A stretch of DNA of 64,000 nt from Pacificoceanicola sp048553275 (lineage in GTDB: Bacteria; Pseudomonadota; Alphaproteobacteria; Rhodobacterales; Rhodobacteraceae): the NCBI RefSeq assembly GCF_048553275.1, contig NZ_JBLZMW010000017.1, positions 1 through 64,000 on the forward strand, in the 5' to 3' direction. Under the pieces are notes generated by a model. That model saw only the letters and a list, made by a program, of their open reading frames with translations, searched no databases and was not told the DNA's origin. Both the position numbers and the translations under genes were made by a program. Position 1 is the stretch's first letter. Each line of letters starts with the position of its first letter. Below are positions 25,201 through 33,700 of this stretch, piece after piece.

Positions 25201-25932
25201 ATGCGTTTCAGACAAGCCTTCACGACTGTCGCGATAGCTGCCTTGCTTCCGATACCGGTACTCGCCGACGAACTGTCAGAGTCCCGGGTCAAGGAACTTG
25301 TGCTCGAGGCAATCCGCGAGAACCCGGAGATTGTCATGGAGGCCGTGGCGATCCTCGAACAGAGGCAGGCGCAAGCGCAGGAGCTCAGTCAGGCCCAAGT
25401 TCTGAATGACCAGCGCGATCTGATCGAGAACGATCCGAATGCGCCGGTTCTCGGCAACCCGGAAGGGGACGTCACCGTTGTGGAATTTTTCGACTACAAC
25501 TGTCCCTATTGTCGGCGGGTCAAACCCGAGGTGCGGGCTTTGATCGAAGAGGATCCAAACATTCGCCTCGTCTATCGTGAATGGCCCATTCTCGGAGACG
25601 GATCGGTGTTCGCCGCGAAAGCGGCCTTGGCAGCGCGCAAGCAGGACAAATACGAAGAGTTTCACTGGGCGATGATGGGGCTGGAAGGCCGCGCGGAAGA
25701 GGCCTCCGTGCTGCGCGTTGCCGAGGAGATCGGCCTGGATATCGCGCAGTTGCGCAAGGACATGGAGGCCCCCGAGGTCGAAGAGCACATTGCGACATCC
25801 ATGCAACTGACCCAAGCTCTGGGCTTCAACGGCACGCCGTCTTTCGTGATCGGTGACGCGCTGGTGCCTGGCTTTGTCGAAAAGGCGCAGCTTGCCGACT
25901 TGGTCGAAGAAGCCCGCAAAGACGAAGACTGA
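25201..25932 (+). CDS. DsbA-family disulfide oxidoreductase
   Basis: 243 residues: signal peptide, an N-terminal helical dimerisation-like region (ELVLEAIRENPEIVMEAVAILEQRQAQ), then a thioredoxin fold with active site FFDYNCPYCRRVKPE and the cis-Pro loop FNGTPSFVIG. This is the Com1/BdbD-like DsbA type. It introduces or isomerises disulfides in exported proteins, probably with the DsbB encoded at 33146. It closes the operon and is followed by a strong terminator. Confidence 0.92.
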   Translation: MRFRQAFTTVAIAALLPIPVLADELSESRVKELVLEAIRENPEIVMEAVAILEQRQAQAQELSQAQVLNDQRDLIENDPNAPVLGNPEGDVTVVEFFDYNCPYCRRVKPEVRALIEEDPNIRLVYREWPILGDGSVFAAKAALAARKQDKYEEFHWAMMGLEGRAEEASVLRVAEEIGLDIAQLRKDMEAPEVEEHIATSMQLTQALGFNGTPSFVIGDALVPGFVEKAQLADLVEEARKDED

Positions 25933-25939
25933 AAGTTCT

Positions 25940-25969
25940 TGCCCGGACCGCCCCTGGGTGGTCCGGGCA
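25940..25969. terminator. Bidirectional terminator hairpin
   Basis: Perfect 10-bp stem TGCCCGGACC / GGTCCGGGCA with a 10-base loop, between the convergent dsbA-like and copZ genes. There is no T-run, so it may act as a shared barrier rather than a classic intrinsic terminator. Confidence 0.75.
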
Positions 25970-25974
25970 CTGCA

Positions 25975-26175
25975 TCAAGCGGCCGCAGGTTCCACGTCAT
26001 AGCCCGCATCCCGAATGATCGCTTGGACCTGATCGGCTGGTAACACGCTGTCGACACGCACTTGTCGGGCAGAAAGGTCACATTCTACGCCTGCATTCGG
26101 ATCTGCGGTTTTCACTGCGCTTTCGATTGCTGCGGTGCAATGCCCACAGCTCATGTCCGGAACGCTGAACTTCAT
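25975..26175 (-). CDS. copZ: CopZ-like copper chaperone (HMA domain)
   Basis: 66 residues forming a single heavy-metal-associated domain. The metal site is MSCGHCTAAIESAV (CxxC) and the end GYDVEPAAA is typical. Such proteins deliver Cu(I) in the cytoplasm to CopA and to CueR. The ATG at 26175 has GGAG upstream. It is divergent from copA, and both have CueR-type promoters in the 26208-26297 region. Confidence 0.92.
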   Translation of the reverse strand: MKFSVPDMSCGHCTAAIESAVKTADPNAGVECDLSARQVRVDSVLPADQVQAIIRDAGYDVEPAAA

Positions 26176-26207
26176 CGGAACCACTCCTTGATCTGATTTC
26201 TGCCGGT

Positions 26208-26238
26208 GACATGGGGCTTCCCCGCGCTGGAAGGTCAA
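26208..26238 (-). promoter_or_regulatory. CueR-type promoter of copZ
   Basis: Reverse strand: -35 TTGACC (26233-26238), a 19-base spacer TTCCAGCGCGGGGAAGCCC and a poor -10 CATGTC (26208-26213). The half-sites TTCC and GGAA are kept, though the dyad centre is G-rich. Confidence 0.68.
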
Positions 26239-26266
26239 GAGAAGAAATTTATTTGGCGCCCTCCCA

Positions 26267-26297
26267 TTGACCCTCCAGTTACTGGAAGCCCTACATT
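26267..26297 (+). promoter_or_regulatory. CueR-type promoter of copA
   Basis: -35 TTGACC (26267-26272), a 19-base spacer CTCCAGTTACTGGAAGCCC containing the dyad CCAGTTACTGG, and -10 TACATT (26292-26297). This is the best-formed of the set and stands directly before copA. Confidence 0.85.
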
Positions 26298-26327
26298 CCA
26301 CCTCGAATGGAAAAACAGGTGAAACAT

Positions 26328-28838
26328 ATGCCCGAACCCAAACAGATCAGCCTGCCGATCGAAGGCATGTCATGCGCGTCCTGTGTCGGCAGGGTCGATC
26401 GCGCATTGAATGCAATCGACGGCGTAGAGGATGTGTCGGTGAATCTTGCATCCGAAACCGCGCGTATGAGCGTGGACGCGCTCAAGCGCGTTCCGGAAGT
26501 CATCGAAACTCTCCGCGAGCTGGGCTACCCTGCGCGGACGGTCAGGGCCGAACTCACGATTGCGGCCATGTCCTGTGCCTCTTGTGTCGGGCGGGTCGAC
26601 AAGGCGCTTGCCGCGGTGCCCGGGGTGGTCGAGGTGAACGTCAACCTCGCCTCCGAGACGGCGACGGTGGTTTACGTCGAAGGTCTTGTCACGACATCCG
26701 ATCTGATCGATGCAAGCGGCGCGGCAGGGTATCCGGCCACCGTGGCAACGGCCCAAGCCGGTGACGACAGGGTTGCGCGCAAGGAGGAAGAGGCTCTGGC
26801 GCTTGCCAAACGGGTCACCTTTGCAGCCATCCTCGCCTTGCCGGTCTTTTTGATCGAGATGGGTGGCCACGTCATTCCGGCCGTTCATATGCTTATCGAG
26901 ACCACGATTGGTCAGCAGACGAGTTGGCTTCTTCAATTCGTTCTCACGACAATCGTTCTCTTCGGCCCGGGCCGGACGTTTTACACCAAGGGTTTCCCGG
27001 CCCTATTCCGGGGCGCGCCCGACATGAACAGCCTCGTCGCGGTCGGCACCGGGGCGGCTTACTTCTATTCCGTAGTTGCGACATTCGTACCATCGGCCTT
27101 GCCTGACACGCTGCGCTCTGTCTACTTCGAGGCGGCAGCGGTCATCGTCGTCCTCATCTTGCTGGGGCGTTTTCTTGAAGCGCGCGCTAAGGGGAGAACG
27201 GGCGCGGCCATCCAGAAGCTGCTGGGGCTTCAGGCGCGGACCGCACGCGTGATGCGGGACGGTGAAAGCATAGAGATCGAGATCGATGCGCTAGTTCAGG
27301 GTGACATCGTCATCGTGCGCCCTGGTGAACGCATCGCGGTTGATGGCGAGGTCATCGAGGGGACCAGCCGCGTCGACGAAAGCATGCTGACAGGCGAGCC
27401 GATTCCCGCTGAAAAAAGTGCCGGAGATCCGGTGACCGGCGGGACGGTCAATGGTGCCGGAAGTCTGCAATTCCGCGCCACCCGGGTCGGCGCCGACACA
27501 ACCCTGGCGCAAATTATTCGCATGGTCGAAGAGGCCCAGGGCGCCAAGCTGCCGATCCAGGGATTGGTCGACCGGATCACGCTTTGGTTCGTACCTGCCG
27601 TCATGGCGATCGCGGCGGCGACCGTGCTGGTCTGGCTGGTTTTCGGGCCTGATCCGGCCCTGACAATGGCGCTGATCGCCGGTGTGTCGGTGCTGATCAT
27701 CGCGTGCCCCTGCGCGATGGGGCTTGCGACGCCGACCTCGATCATGGTCGGGACGGGACGTGCTGCGGAAATGGGTGTCCTGTTCCGCAAGGGCGACGCC
27801 TTGCAGCAACTTGATTCCGTTGATGTGGTCGCCCTCGACAAAACAGGCACGGTGACCGAGGGGCGACCCGCACTGACTGACCTGGTGCTGGCCGAAGGGT
27901 TCGATCGTTCAACAACGCTCTCGAAGATCACCGCCGTGGAGTCGCTCTCCGAGCATCCTGTCGCGGACGCCATCGTCCGTGCCGCGCGGGCCGAGGGCGC
28001 ACCTCTTGCGGGGGCCGAAGGCTTTCAATCGGTCACAGGTTACGGCGTGCGCGCCGTGGTCGAAGACGTGGAGGTGTTGGTTGGGGCCGACCGCTACATG
28101 GCGCGCGAAGGCATTGACGTCTCGGCATTGACTCCAGAGGAAACGAAGATCGCAAGCAAGGGTCGCACGGCGCTTTACGCTGCCATAGATGGACGTGTCG
28201 CCGCCGTGATCGGCGTCGCCGATCCGGTCAAACCGGCAAGCCGCGCAGCCATCGCAGCGCTGCACGAGAAGGGTCTTGCGGTTGCGATGATCACAGGGGA
28301 CAAACGCGAAACCGCCGAAGCCATCGCCCGCGAAACCGGCATCGACCATGTCGTTGCCGGCGTTCTGCCAGACGGCAAGGTCGCGGCGCTTGACGGTTTG
28401 CGCGAAGGGAACAAGCGCATCGCCTTTGTCGGCGACGGGATCAATGACGCCCCGGCGCTGGCGCATGCCGATGTGGGTATCGCCATTGGCACCGGCACTG
28501 ATGTGGCCATCGAGTCCGCGGATGTCGTCCTGATGTCCGGCGATTTGCGCGGCGTGGTGAATGCCTTCGAAGTGTCGCGGCGAACCATGCGAAACATCCG
28601 GCAGAACCTGTTCTGGGCCTTTGCCTACAATGTCGCGCTGATTCCGGTCGCCGCCGGGGTGCTTTATCCGGCCTTTGGGCTGCTCCTGTCACCAATTCTC
28701 GCGGCGGGCGCGATGGCGTTGTCCTCGGTGTTCGTTCTAACCAATGCCCTGCGCCTGCGAGGTATCGCGCCGGCGATGGACGAGCAGCGCGCAATCCCGG
28801 CAGAGCTGGCAGCTGTCACTCCTGCTCCAGCAGAATAA
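26328..28838 (+). CDS. copA: Cu(I)-exporting P-type ATPase CopA
   Basis: 836 residues. Two N-terminal HMA domains (GMSCASC at about residues 13-19 and MSCASC at about 81-86), eight membrane segments, the transport motif IACPCAMGLATP, phosphorylation site DKTGTVTEG, the nucleotide-binding SEHPVADAI, and VGDGINDAPALA. It pumps Cu(I) from the cytoplasm to the periplasm. I chose ATG 26328 over 26307 because AGGTGA precedes it and the earlier ATG would lie almost at the transcription start. cueR follows 12 bases later. Confidence 0.96.
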   Translation: MPEPKQISLPIEGMSCASCVGRVDRALNAIDGVEDVSVNLASETARMSVDALKRVPEVIETLRELGYPARTVRAELTIAAMSCASCVGRVDKALAAVPGVVEVNVNLASETATVVYVEGLVTTSDLIDASGAAGYPATVATAQAGDDRVARKEEEALALAKRVTFAAILALPVFLIEMGGHVIPAVHMLIETTIGQQTSWLLQFVLTTIVLFGPGRTFYTKGFPALFRGAPDMNSLVAVGTGAAYFYSVVATFVPSALPDTLRSVYFEAAAVIVVLILLGRFLEARAKGRTGAAIQKLLGLQARTARVMRDGESIEIEIDALVQGDIVIVRPGERIAVDGEVIEGTSRVDESMLTGEPIPAEKSAGDPVTGGTVNGAGSLQFRATRVGADTTLAQIIRMVEEAQGAKLPIQGLVDRITLWFVPAVMAIAAATVLVWLVFGPDPALTMALIAGVSVLIIACPCAMGLATPTSIMVGTGRAAEMGVLFRKGDALQQLDSVDVVALDKTGTVTEGRPALTDLVLAEGFDRSTTLSKITAVESLSEHPVADAIVRAARAEGAPLAGAEGFQSVTGYGVRAVVEDVEVLVGADRYMAREGIDVSALTPEETKIASKGRTALYAAIDGRVAAVIGVADPVKPASRAAIAALHEKGLAVAMITGDKRETAEAIARETGIDHVVAGVLPDGKVAALDGLREGNKRIAFVGDGINDAPALAHADVGIAIGTGTDVAIESADVVLMSGDLRGVVNAFEVSRRTMRNIRQNLFWAFAYNVALIPVAAGVLYPAFGLLLSPILAAGAMALSSVFVLTNALRLRGIAPAMDEQRAIPAELAAVTPAPAE

Positions 28839-28850
28839 CGGAGGTTCGAC

Positions 28851-29249
28851 ATGAACATCGGAGACGTTTCCCGACAATCGGGTGTGCCCCCAAAAACAAT
28901 CCGCTACTACGAGGAAATCGGGCTGATCCGCCCGAACCGAAGTGAGAACGGCTATCGCGCATTCACCGAGAACCACGTTCACAAGCTGGCGTTTCTCGGT
29001 CGAGCACGGGCCTTGGGGTTCACCATCGAAGATTGCAGGACGCTTCTGGCTCTCTACGAGGATGAAAACCGCGAAAGCGTTCAGGTGAAAACGGTTGCGG
29101 AAGACCATCTTCGCCAGATCGAGGAGAAGATAGAGAAACTGCAATCCATGAGAACGACGCTTACCGAGCTTGTGGAGAAATGTGCCGGGGATCATCGTCC
29201 GGATTGCCCGATCCTCGCAGATCTCTCACCTGTACGAATGTCCGAATAA
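28851..29249 (+). CDS. cueR: Cu(I)-responsive MerR-family regulator CueR
   Basis: 132 residues. The winged helix-turn-helix reads MNIGDVSRQSGVPPKTIRYYEEIGLI, followed by the dimerisation helix and the metal loop CAGDHRPDCPIL, with two Cys separated by seven residues as in CueR. It would bend the over-spaced promoters listed here and activate them on sensing Cu(I). CGGAGG lies upstream of the ATG. Five promoters in the window fit its expected target. Confidence 0.93.
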   Translation: MNIGDVSRQSGVPPKTIRYYEEIGLIRPNRSENGYRAFTENHVHKLAFLGRARALGFTIEDCRTLLALYEDENRESVQVKTVAEDHLRQIEEKIEKLQSMRTTLTELVEKCAGDHRPDCPILADLSPVRMSE

Positions 29250-29270
29250 TCGATGCCGGTTCGGCACGTT

Positions 29271-30035
29271 TCAGAACCAAATTGCGCGGACCGGCATCCA
29301 GATACCCATGAAGATCATCATCAGGTTTTCCGTCAGCGAAATGAACCCCAGCGGGACGGAACTGTCACCGCCGACGCAGGCGCATTTCAACTCCCGCTTG
29401 TCAATGTAGACAGCCTTGAATACGCTGACAGCGCCGACCGTGCCGATAAACAGGGCGACAGGCGCCGAGAGCCACAGCAGCGCGCCGGCAGTCATCAGGA
29501 CACCTGCCAACGCTTCGCCGAACGGATAAAGCTTGCCGTATCGTACCCATTTGCGCGCCAGCAGATCGTAGTTGAGGAACATCGTCGAAAACCCTTCGAC
29601 ATCCTGCAATTTCTGGATCGCGAGAATGGTCATGGACAGCGAAATGAACCATTCGAACCCGCGCAAGGTAAAGACCGACCCGTACTGGTGCCAAGACAGG
29701 CCCAGTGCCAATAGCGCGGCGACGGAAAAGATCGCGATGACCGGCTGGTAGGTCGTGTCGCTTTGCTCTTCCTCGGGTGGGTCGATGTCAAAGAACACCC
29801 TGAGATCATCGTAGCCGCCGATCCGTTCTCCGCCGATGAAGGTCTGCGGCGTCGTCTCGACCCCGTGCTTCTCCATGAAAGCATCGGTGTCTTCACGGGT
29901 CTCAAGCGGATGGTCTTCCACCTCGAAGCCTTGCCGCTCCAGCAGGTCTTTCGATTTCAGACCGTAGGGGCAGACATGGCCCGGCATGACCATGCGATAA
30001 AGCTGCGCGGATTTACTGTCTGTGTCCCGGGGCAT
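29271..30035 (-). CDS. Glutaredoxin-MauE/DoxX-like membrane fusion
   Basis: 254 residues. The first ~85 form a glutaredoxin-like domain (MVMPGHVCPYGLKSKDLLERQGF, TPQTFIGGERIGGYDDL) with CPYG; the rest has four membrane segments like MauE/DoxX proteins (KWVRYGKLYPFGEALAGVLM), and a Cys pair in ELKCACVGGDSSVPLG. MauE-type proteins support disulfide formation, so the fusion probably passes electrons or thiols at the membrane. The start has AAGGAGG 8 bases upstream. It overlaps the DUF305 gene by 79 bases. Confidence 0.85.
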   Translation of the reverse strand: MPRDTDSKSAQLYRMVMPGHVCPYGLKSKDLLERQGFEVEDHPLETREDTDAFMEKHGVETTPQTFIGGERIGGYDDLRVFFDIDPPEEEQSDTTYQPVIAIFSVAALLALGLSWHQYGSVFTLRGFEWFISLSMTILAIQKLQDVEGFSTMFLNYDLLARKWVRYGKLYPFGEALAGVLMTAGALLWLSAPVALFIGTVGAVSVFKAVYIDKRELKCACVGGDSSVPLGFISLTENLMMIFMGIWMPVRAIWF

Positions 30036-30883
30036 ATGCTTTCCTCCTTATCCGGCGCAGGTGAATTGACCACGGAACCCGGCTTCGTAGTCGGTTCCGC
30101 GCTGACGATCAGATCGGTCAGGTCACCGTCTGTCTCTACGATCTCGGCCGATAGCGGGCCTTGAGAAAACGCATTTTCGCCCTGCGCATCCAGGCGCACC
30201 AGGTCACCGCTGATCTTCATCGCGGCCCCAGTCCCTTCGCCGGTCTCACCGGTCACCAGCACGGCTGGACTGTCCGAGGTGTAGGCAAATCGGCAGTCTC
30301 CACCATTCGGGAACACCGCTGCGATTTCGTCTTCCGTCAGAAACTCGGGATCGATTTTTGACACGACCTCCGTTTGAAGCGCCTGTTGCGCATCCACGAC
30401 CTGTACCGGCGTTCCGGTCGGCGTGGCCGATGCCTCACCGTTTGCGCCAATGTCAGCAATGAGGTAGCGCATTTCGGCGATTTCCTTGTCCTGCGCATAG
30501 ATAATGTCGTCTGCGAGCCCCCGGACGCGCGGGTCGGTGATCTCGGCACGAGTCGACGTCATGATGGCGATCGAGTGGTGCGGGATCATGGCGCGCATGT
30601 AGGACCTGTCCTGCACCGTAAATTGCCCGCGTACCAGCCAGAGGCTTGCCGCAAAGACAAGTATGGCGCCCCCGAAGATCGCGATGTTGGCTTTGGTGTT
30701 CTGATACATGGACAACATGTACGCCAACATGATCACGGCCATGGTCGCCCCCATCAGGATGGCCATGTAAAGGCGTGTCTCCGAAAAGAAGATATGGCCC
30801 CAAAGATAGGTGTTCAGGTACATCAGAACGAACATGACCACGGTCGATGTTCCGATCATCATAAAGAACCGTGAGTAGTGCAT
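29957..30883 (-). CDS. DUF305-containing membrane protein with C-terminal extension
   Basis: 308 residues: three membrane segments (about residues 5-25, 36-56 and 65-85), then a periplasmic DUF305-type region with MIPHHSIAIMTS, typical of copper-associated DUF305 proteins, and a C-terminal domain (about residues 170-270) with CRFAYTSDSPAVLV. The final ~25 residues overlap the glutaredoxin gene in another frame and look like read-through, so a frameshift or lost stop near 30040 is possible. GGAGGTGA precedes the ATG. Confidence 0.82.
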   Translation of the reverse strand: MHYSRFFMMIGTSTVVMFVLMYLNTYLWGHIFFSETRLYMAILMGATMAVIMLAYMLSMYQNTKANIAIFGGAILVFAASLWLVRGQFTVQDRSYMRAMIPHHSIAIMTSTRAEITDPRVRGLADDIIYAQDKEIAEMRYLIADIGANGEASATPTGTPVQVVDAQQALQTEVVSKIDPEFLTEDEIAAVFPNGGDCRFAYTSDSPAVLVTGETGEGTGAAMKISGDLVRLDAQGENAFSQGPLSAEIVETDGDLTDLIVSAEPTTKPGSVVNSPAPDKEESICPGTQTVNPRSFIAWSCRAMSAPTV

Positions 30884-30923
30884 TTCCAGTCACCTCCTTG
30901 CAGTTCTCTGTAAAACAACAACA

Positions 30924-30945
30924 TTCCAGCGCTGGAGAGTTCCAA
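30924..30945 (-). promoter_or_regulatory. Possible degenerate CueR-type site upstream of the DUF305 gene
   Basis: The reverse strand has TTGGAA (30940-30945) and the dyad TCCAGCGCTGGA at 30925-30936, about 40 bases upstream of the gene. The dyad is off by about two bases from its position in the other sites, and the -10 is poor. It is a candidate only. Confidence 0.35.
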
Positions 30946-31062
30946 AAGCGCGAATTTTCGTAGTTTCAAGGCAACAAAGGCGCGTCGTTTGCCCCGGTTC
31001 ACGGCTTCTTTTCTTTGCCCCTGACGCGCACTGAATTTTCATGGGTCCGAGGAGATCGCGCC

Positions 31063-31644
31063 ATGCAGAATTTCACGAGACGAGAATTGATTTGTGCCGG
31101 AGCGATGGGTTGCTTTCTGCCCACAATTGCCTGGGCCCACAAAGTCAAATTGCCCGAACGGTTCGAACCGCAATTGGTAAACACCCGTCGTGGTGACTGG
31201 GTTAAAGACGATGTCCACGTCGTTCCCGACGATTTTTTCCTTTATTTCATGCTCGAGGACGGGATGGCGATCCGCTACGGGGTCGGGGTAGGGCGCAAAG
31301 GTTTGTACGAACCCGGAGAGTTCACGGTAGCGCGCAAGGCCAAATGGCCATGGTGGCGGCCAACGAACGCCATGATCCGGCGCGAGCCACGCAAATACGC
31401 GAAGTACAAGGATGGGCTGAAAGGCGGGCCAAACAACCCGCTCGGGGCCCGCGCGCTGTATCTCTATGATGATGAGGGACGCGATACCTATCTTCGTATT
31501 CATGGAACCAACGCTCCGGAAACCATTGGATCGGCCGTGTCGAATGGATGCGCGCGGTTGACGAATGAACACGTAAAAGATTTGTATGATCGCGTAGAAA
31601 TTGGCGCCCGCGTCTTCCTGTATCCCAAAGTGACAACGGCGTGA
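31063..31644 (+). CDS. L,D-transpeptidase (YkuD)
   Basis: 193 residues. The leader MQNFTRRELICAGAMGCFLPTIAWA is Tat-like. The catalytic domain reads YLRIHGTNAPETIG and SAVSNGCARL with His, Cys and the following Arg all in place; WPWWRPTNAMIRREP and GGPNNPLGARALYL are shared with the copy at 33701. The start at 31063 is set by GAGGAGA. It is followed after 83 bases by a second multicopper oxidase gene, repeating the pairing seen at 20349-24720. Confidence 0.92.
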   Translation: MQNFTRRELICAGAMGCFLPTIAWAHKVKLPERFEPQLVNTRRGDWVKDDVHVVPDDFFLYFMLEDGMAIRYGVGVGRKGLYEPGEFTVARKAKWPWWRPTNAMIRREPRKYAKYKDGLKGGPNNPLGARALYLYDDEGRDTYLRIHGTNAPETIGSAVSNGCARLTNEHVKDLYDRVEIGARVFLYPKVTTA

Positions 31645-31727
31645 GGAGCGTTCTGTCGCCTTGAAGTTCCTCTTCCGGAAATGGCACAAGTGCGGCAGTT
31701 GGCGAAAGCCAGTCCATCATTCATGAG

Positions 31728-33032
31728 GTGACGGAATTGTCTTTGAGCCGGAGGTCTTTCCTTGGCGGGATGACCGTTGCGCTGGCTGGTACCCGCTTGC
31801 CAGCAGCGACACGCGAGTTGATCCTCGCGCCCCAATCGATCAAGGCGCGCCTTGCTGGGTACGACGTGTCGATGTTGGGCTTCAACGGTGGTCTGCCGGG
31901 CCCAGAAGTCAGAATGCGACAAGGACAAACCGCCCGCATTACCCTCGATAACCGATTGGAGGAGGGCGCTCTTGTTCACTGGCATGGGTTGCGGGTTCCA
32001 AATCGGATGGATGGTGTCAACGTTCTCACTCAGGATGTGGTCATTCCGGGCGACACGTATCGTTATCAATTCGGCGTCCCGGATGCCGGCACGTATTGGT
32101 ATCACTCGCATTACCTGTCTTACGATCAGGTCAGCCGCGGCCTTTTCGGCGCCTTCATCGTCGAGGAGCAAAATGCGCCGGCTGTCGACCATGACATTGT
32201 TGTTCAGTTCTTCGATGTCTTGTTGGATCAGTCCGGACAGTACGACGAAGGGTTCAACCCGGCTCATTTCGCGACCGAGGGCCGTATCGGCAATACGGTC
32301 ACGGCGCTTGTTTCCAATGGAACCAGCAAGAATGTGAGACAAGGCGACCGCCTGCGTTTGCGCCTGATAAATCCCTCTATCGACAGGGTTTACCGTGTCG
32401 GGCTGGACGGTCTGGCAGGCAAGATCGTTGCACTGGATGGTATGCCCCTGGCGCAGCCACAGACACTCGAACCCATCCTCCTAGCTCCGGGGCAAAGATG
32501 CGATGTGATTGGTGATGCGACCGGGCCTATTAGATTCGACGACAGCTTTGGAGAGTGGACGTTGAGCCTTGGCGAAATCGCTGTTTCCGGCTCTCGTGAC
32601 CCTGCGAAAGTGCCCATCACCGCGTTGCCCGCCAACCGAATGCCCGCCCCGCAAGACCCCGGCCAAACCGCGGAGCTGGTGCTCCAGGGAGGTGCGGGAA
32701 GCGCGTCCCATAACGGCACTGGAACATGGGCGCTCAATGACGTATCTGGACTGCCTCGAACCCCTTTCCTATCCGTCGCGCGGGGGACGACCGTGCGCAT
32801 TTCAATCCGCAACGAAACCGGGTTTCCACACGTCATGCATCTGCATGGCCACCATTTCTGGGAACTCGATGCGGCGGGGGAAGCCGGTCCATACCGGGAC
32901 TCGACCTTCCTGGATATCGGCGAGACGCGGGATATTCTCGTCGTCCTGGACAATCCGGGATCCTGGATGCTGCATTGCCACATGTTGAGCCACCAAGCCG
33001 ACGGTATGGCAACGTGGATCAGAGTCGGCTGA
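31728..33032 (+). CDS. Multicopper oxidase, second copy
   Basis: 434 residues from GTG 31728; a TTG at 31737 with GAGG 8 bases upstream may be the true start. The leader SRRSFLGGMTVALAG is Tat-type. Copper motifs: LVHWHGLRV, YWYHSHYLSYDQ, HVMHLHGHHF and MLHCHMLSHQADGM. It shares the WYHxHxxSYxQVxRGL pattern with the oxidase at 23326, so the two are related duplicates. Probable role is periplasmic Cu(I) oxidation. Confidence 0.9.
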   Translation: MTELSLSRRSFLGGMTVALAGTRLPAATRELILAPQSIKARLAGYDVSMLGFNGGLPGPEVRMRQGQTARITLDNRLEEGALVHWHGLRVPNRMDGVNVLTQDVVIPGDTYRYQFGVPDAGTYWYHSHYLSYDQVSRGLFGAFIVEEQNAPAVDHDIVVQFFDVLLDQSGQYDEGFNPAHFATEGRIGNTVTALVSNGTSKNVRQGDRLRLRLINPSIDRVYRVGLDGLAGKIVALDGMPLAQPQTLEPILLAPGQRCDVIGDATGPIRFDDSFGEWTLSLGEIAVSGSRDPAKVPITALPANRMPAPQDPGQTAELVLQGGAGSASHNGTGTWALNDVSGLPRTPFLSVARGTTVRISIRNETGFPHVMHLHGHHFWELDAAGEAGPYRDSTFLDIGETRDILVVLDNPGSWMLHCHMLSHQADGMATWIRVG

Positions 33033-33045
33033 GGGTCGAGACGGA

Positions 33046-33059
33046 TACATACCGTTACA
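33046..33059 (+). promoter_or_regulatory. TACA-N6-TACA motif upstream of dsbB
   Basis: TACATACCGTTACA: the half-site spacing agrees with the motifs at 10668, 10699 and 20255, although the middle differs. It lies 87 bases before the DsbB start. Confidence 0.45.
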
Positions 33060-33145
33060 AATCTCTGAATGATAACAGGCCTTTTGCCGTCTACGTAACC
33101 TGACAAGCGAGAAACAGGTCCATCGATTGCCAACGGGAGCGTTCA

Positions 33146-33658
33146 TTGACCCTGACACCAAAATCTCTCGGCATGACTGCGGCGGCAGGATCAGCCGCCT
33201 TGCTGTTAGGGGCCTTCGTTTTCCAGGCTCTTGGGTACGCGCCGTGCGCAATGTGCATCTGGCAACGCTACCCACACGCAATCGCCATTGGAATGGGCGC
33301 TCTGTTGCTCTTTGCTCTGCCGATTTTGCCAATCCTGATAATCGGTGCCCTGTCGGCACTCAGCACATCCGCGTTGGGAATGTTTCATACCGGTGTCGAG
33401 CGCGGCTGGTGGGAGGGACCGACTTCTTGCACGGGATCCGGCCTCGATGTTTCCCAAATGTCGGTATCGGAATTGCTGCCCTCTGCGAGTTCAAATGCGT
33501 CCACTCTTGTTCTGTGCAATGAGGTTGTCTGGGAATTTCTGACGTTGTCCATGGCGAGTTGGAACGCGATCCTAAGCGGTGTCCTTGCTTGCCTCTGGTT
33601 GGTCGCGATCGCAAGACATCAAAAGGGTCGATGGCATGGGGTCGCGGACGTTTCTTGA
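33146..33658 (+). CDS. dsbB: Disulfide bond formation protein DsbB
   Basis: 170 residues with four membrane segments and the first Cys pair in LGYAPCAMCIWQRYPH, the DsbB signature. The second periplasmic loop holds CTGSGLDVS and LVLCNEV. It reoxidises DsbA and passes electrons to quinone. The start is TTG with GGGAG 7 bases upstream. It stands 42 bases before an L,D-transpeptidase gene. Confidence 0.9.
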   Translation: MTLTPKSLGMTAAAGSAALLLGAFVFQALGYAPCAMCIWQRYPHAIAIGMGALLLFALPILPILIIGALSALSTSALGMFHTGVERGWWEGPTSCTGSGLDVSQMSVSELLPSASSNASTLVLCNEVVWEFLTLSMASWNAILSGVLACLWLVAIARHQKGRWHGVADVS

Positions 33659-33700
33659 ATCGTCTCGCATTCATCGAAAACAAACAAAGGGCTTCGCTTC

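Noticed and set aside
29254..29266. TGCCG-GTT-CGGCA hairpin between cueR and the glutaredoxin gene
   Set aside because: Only five base pairs and a three-base loop without a T-run; too weak to call a terminator.
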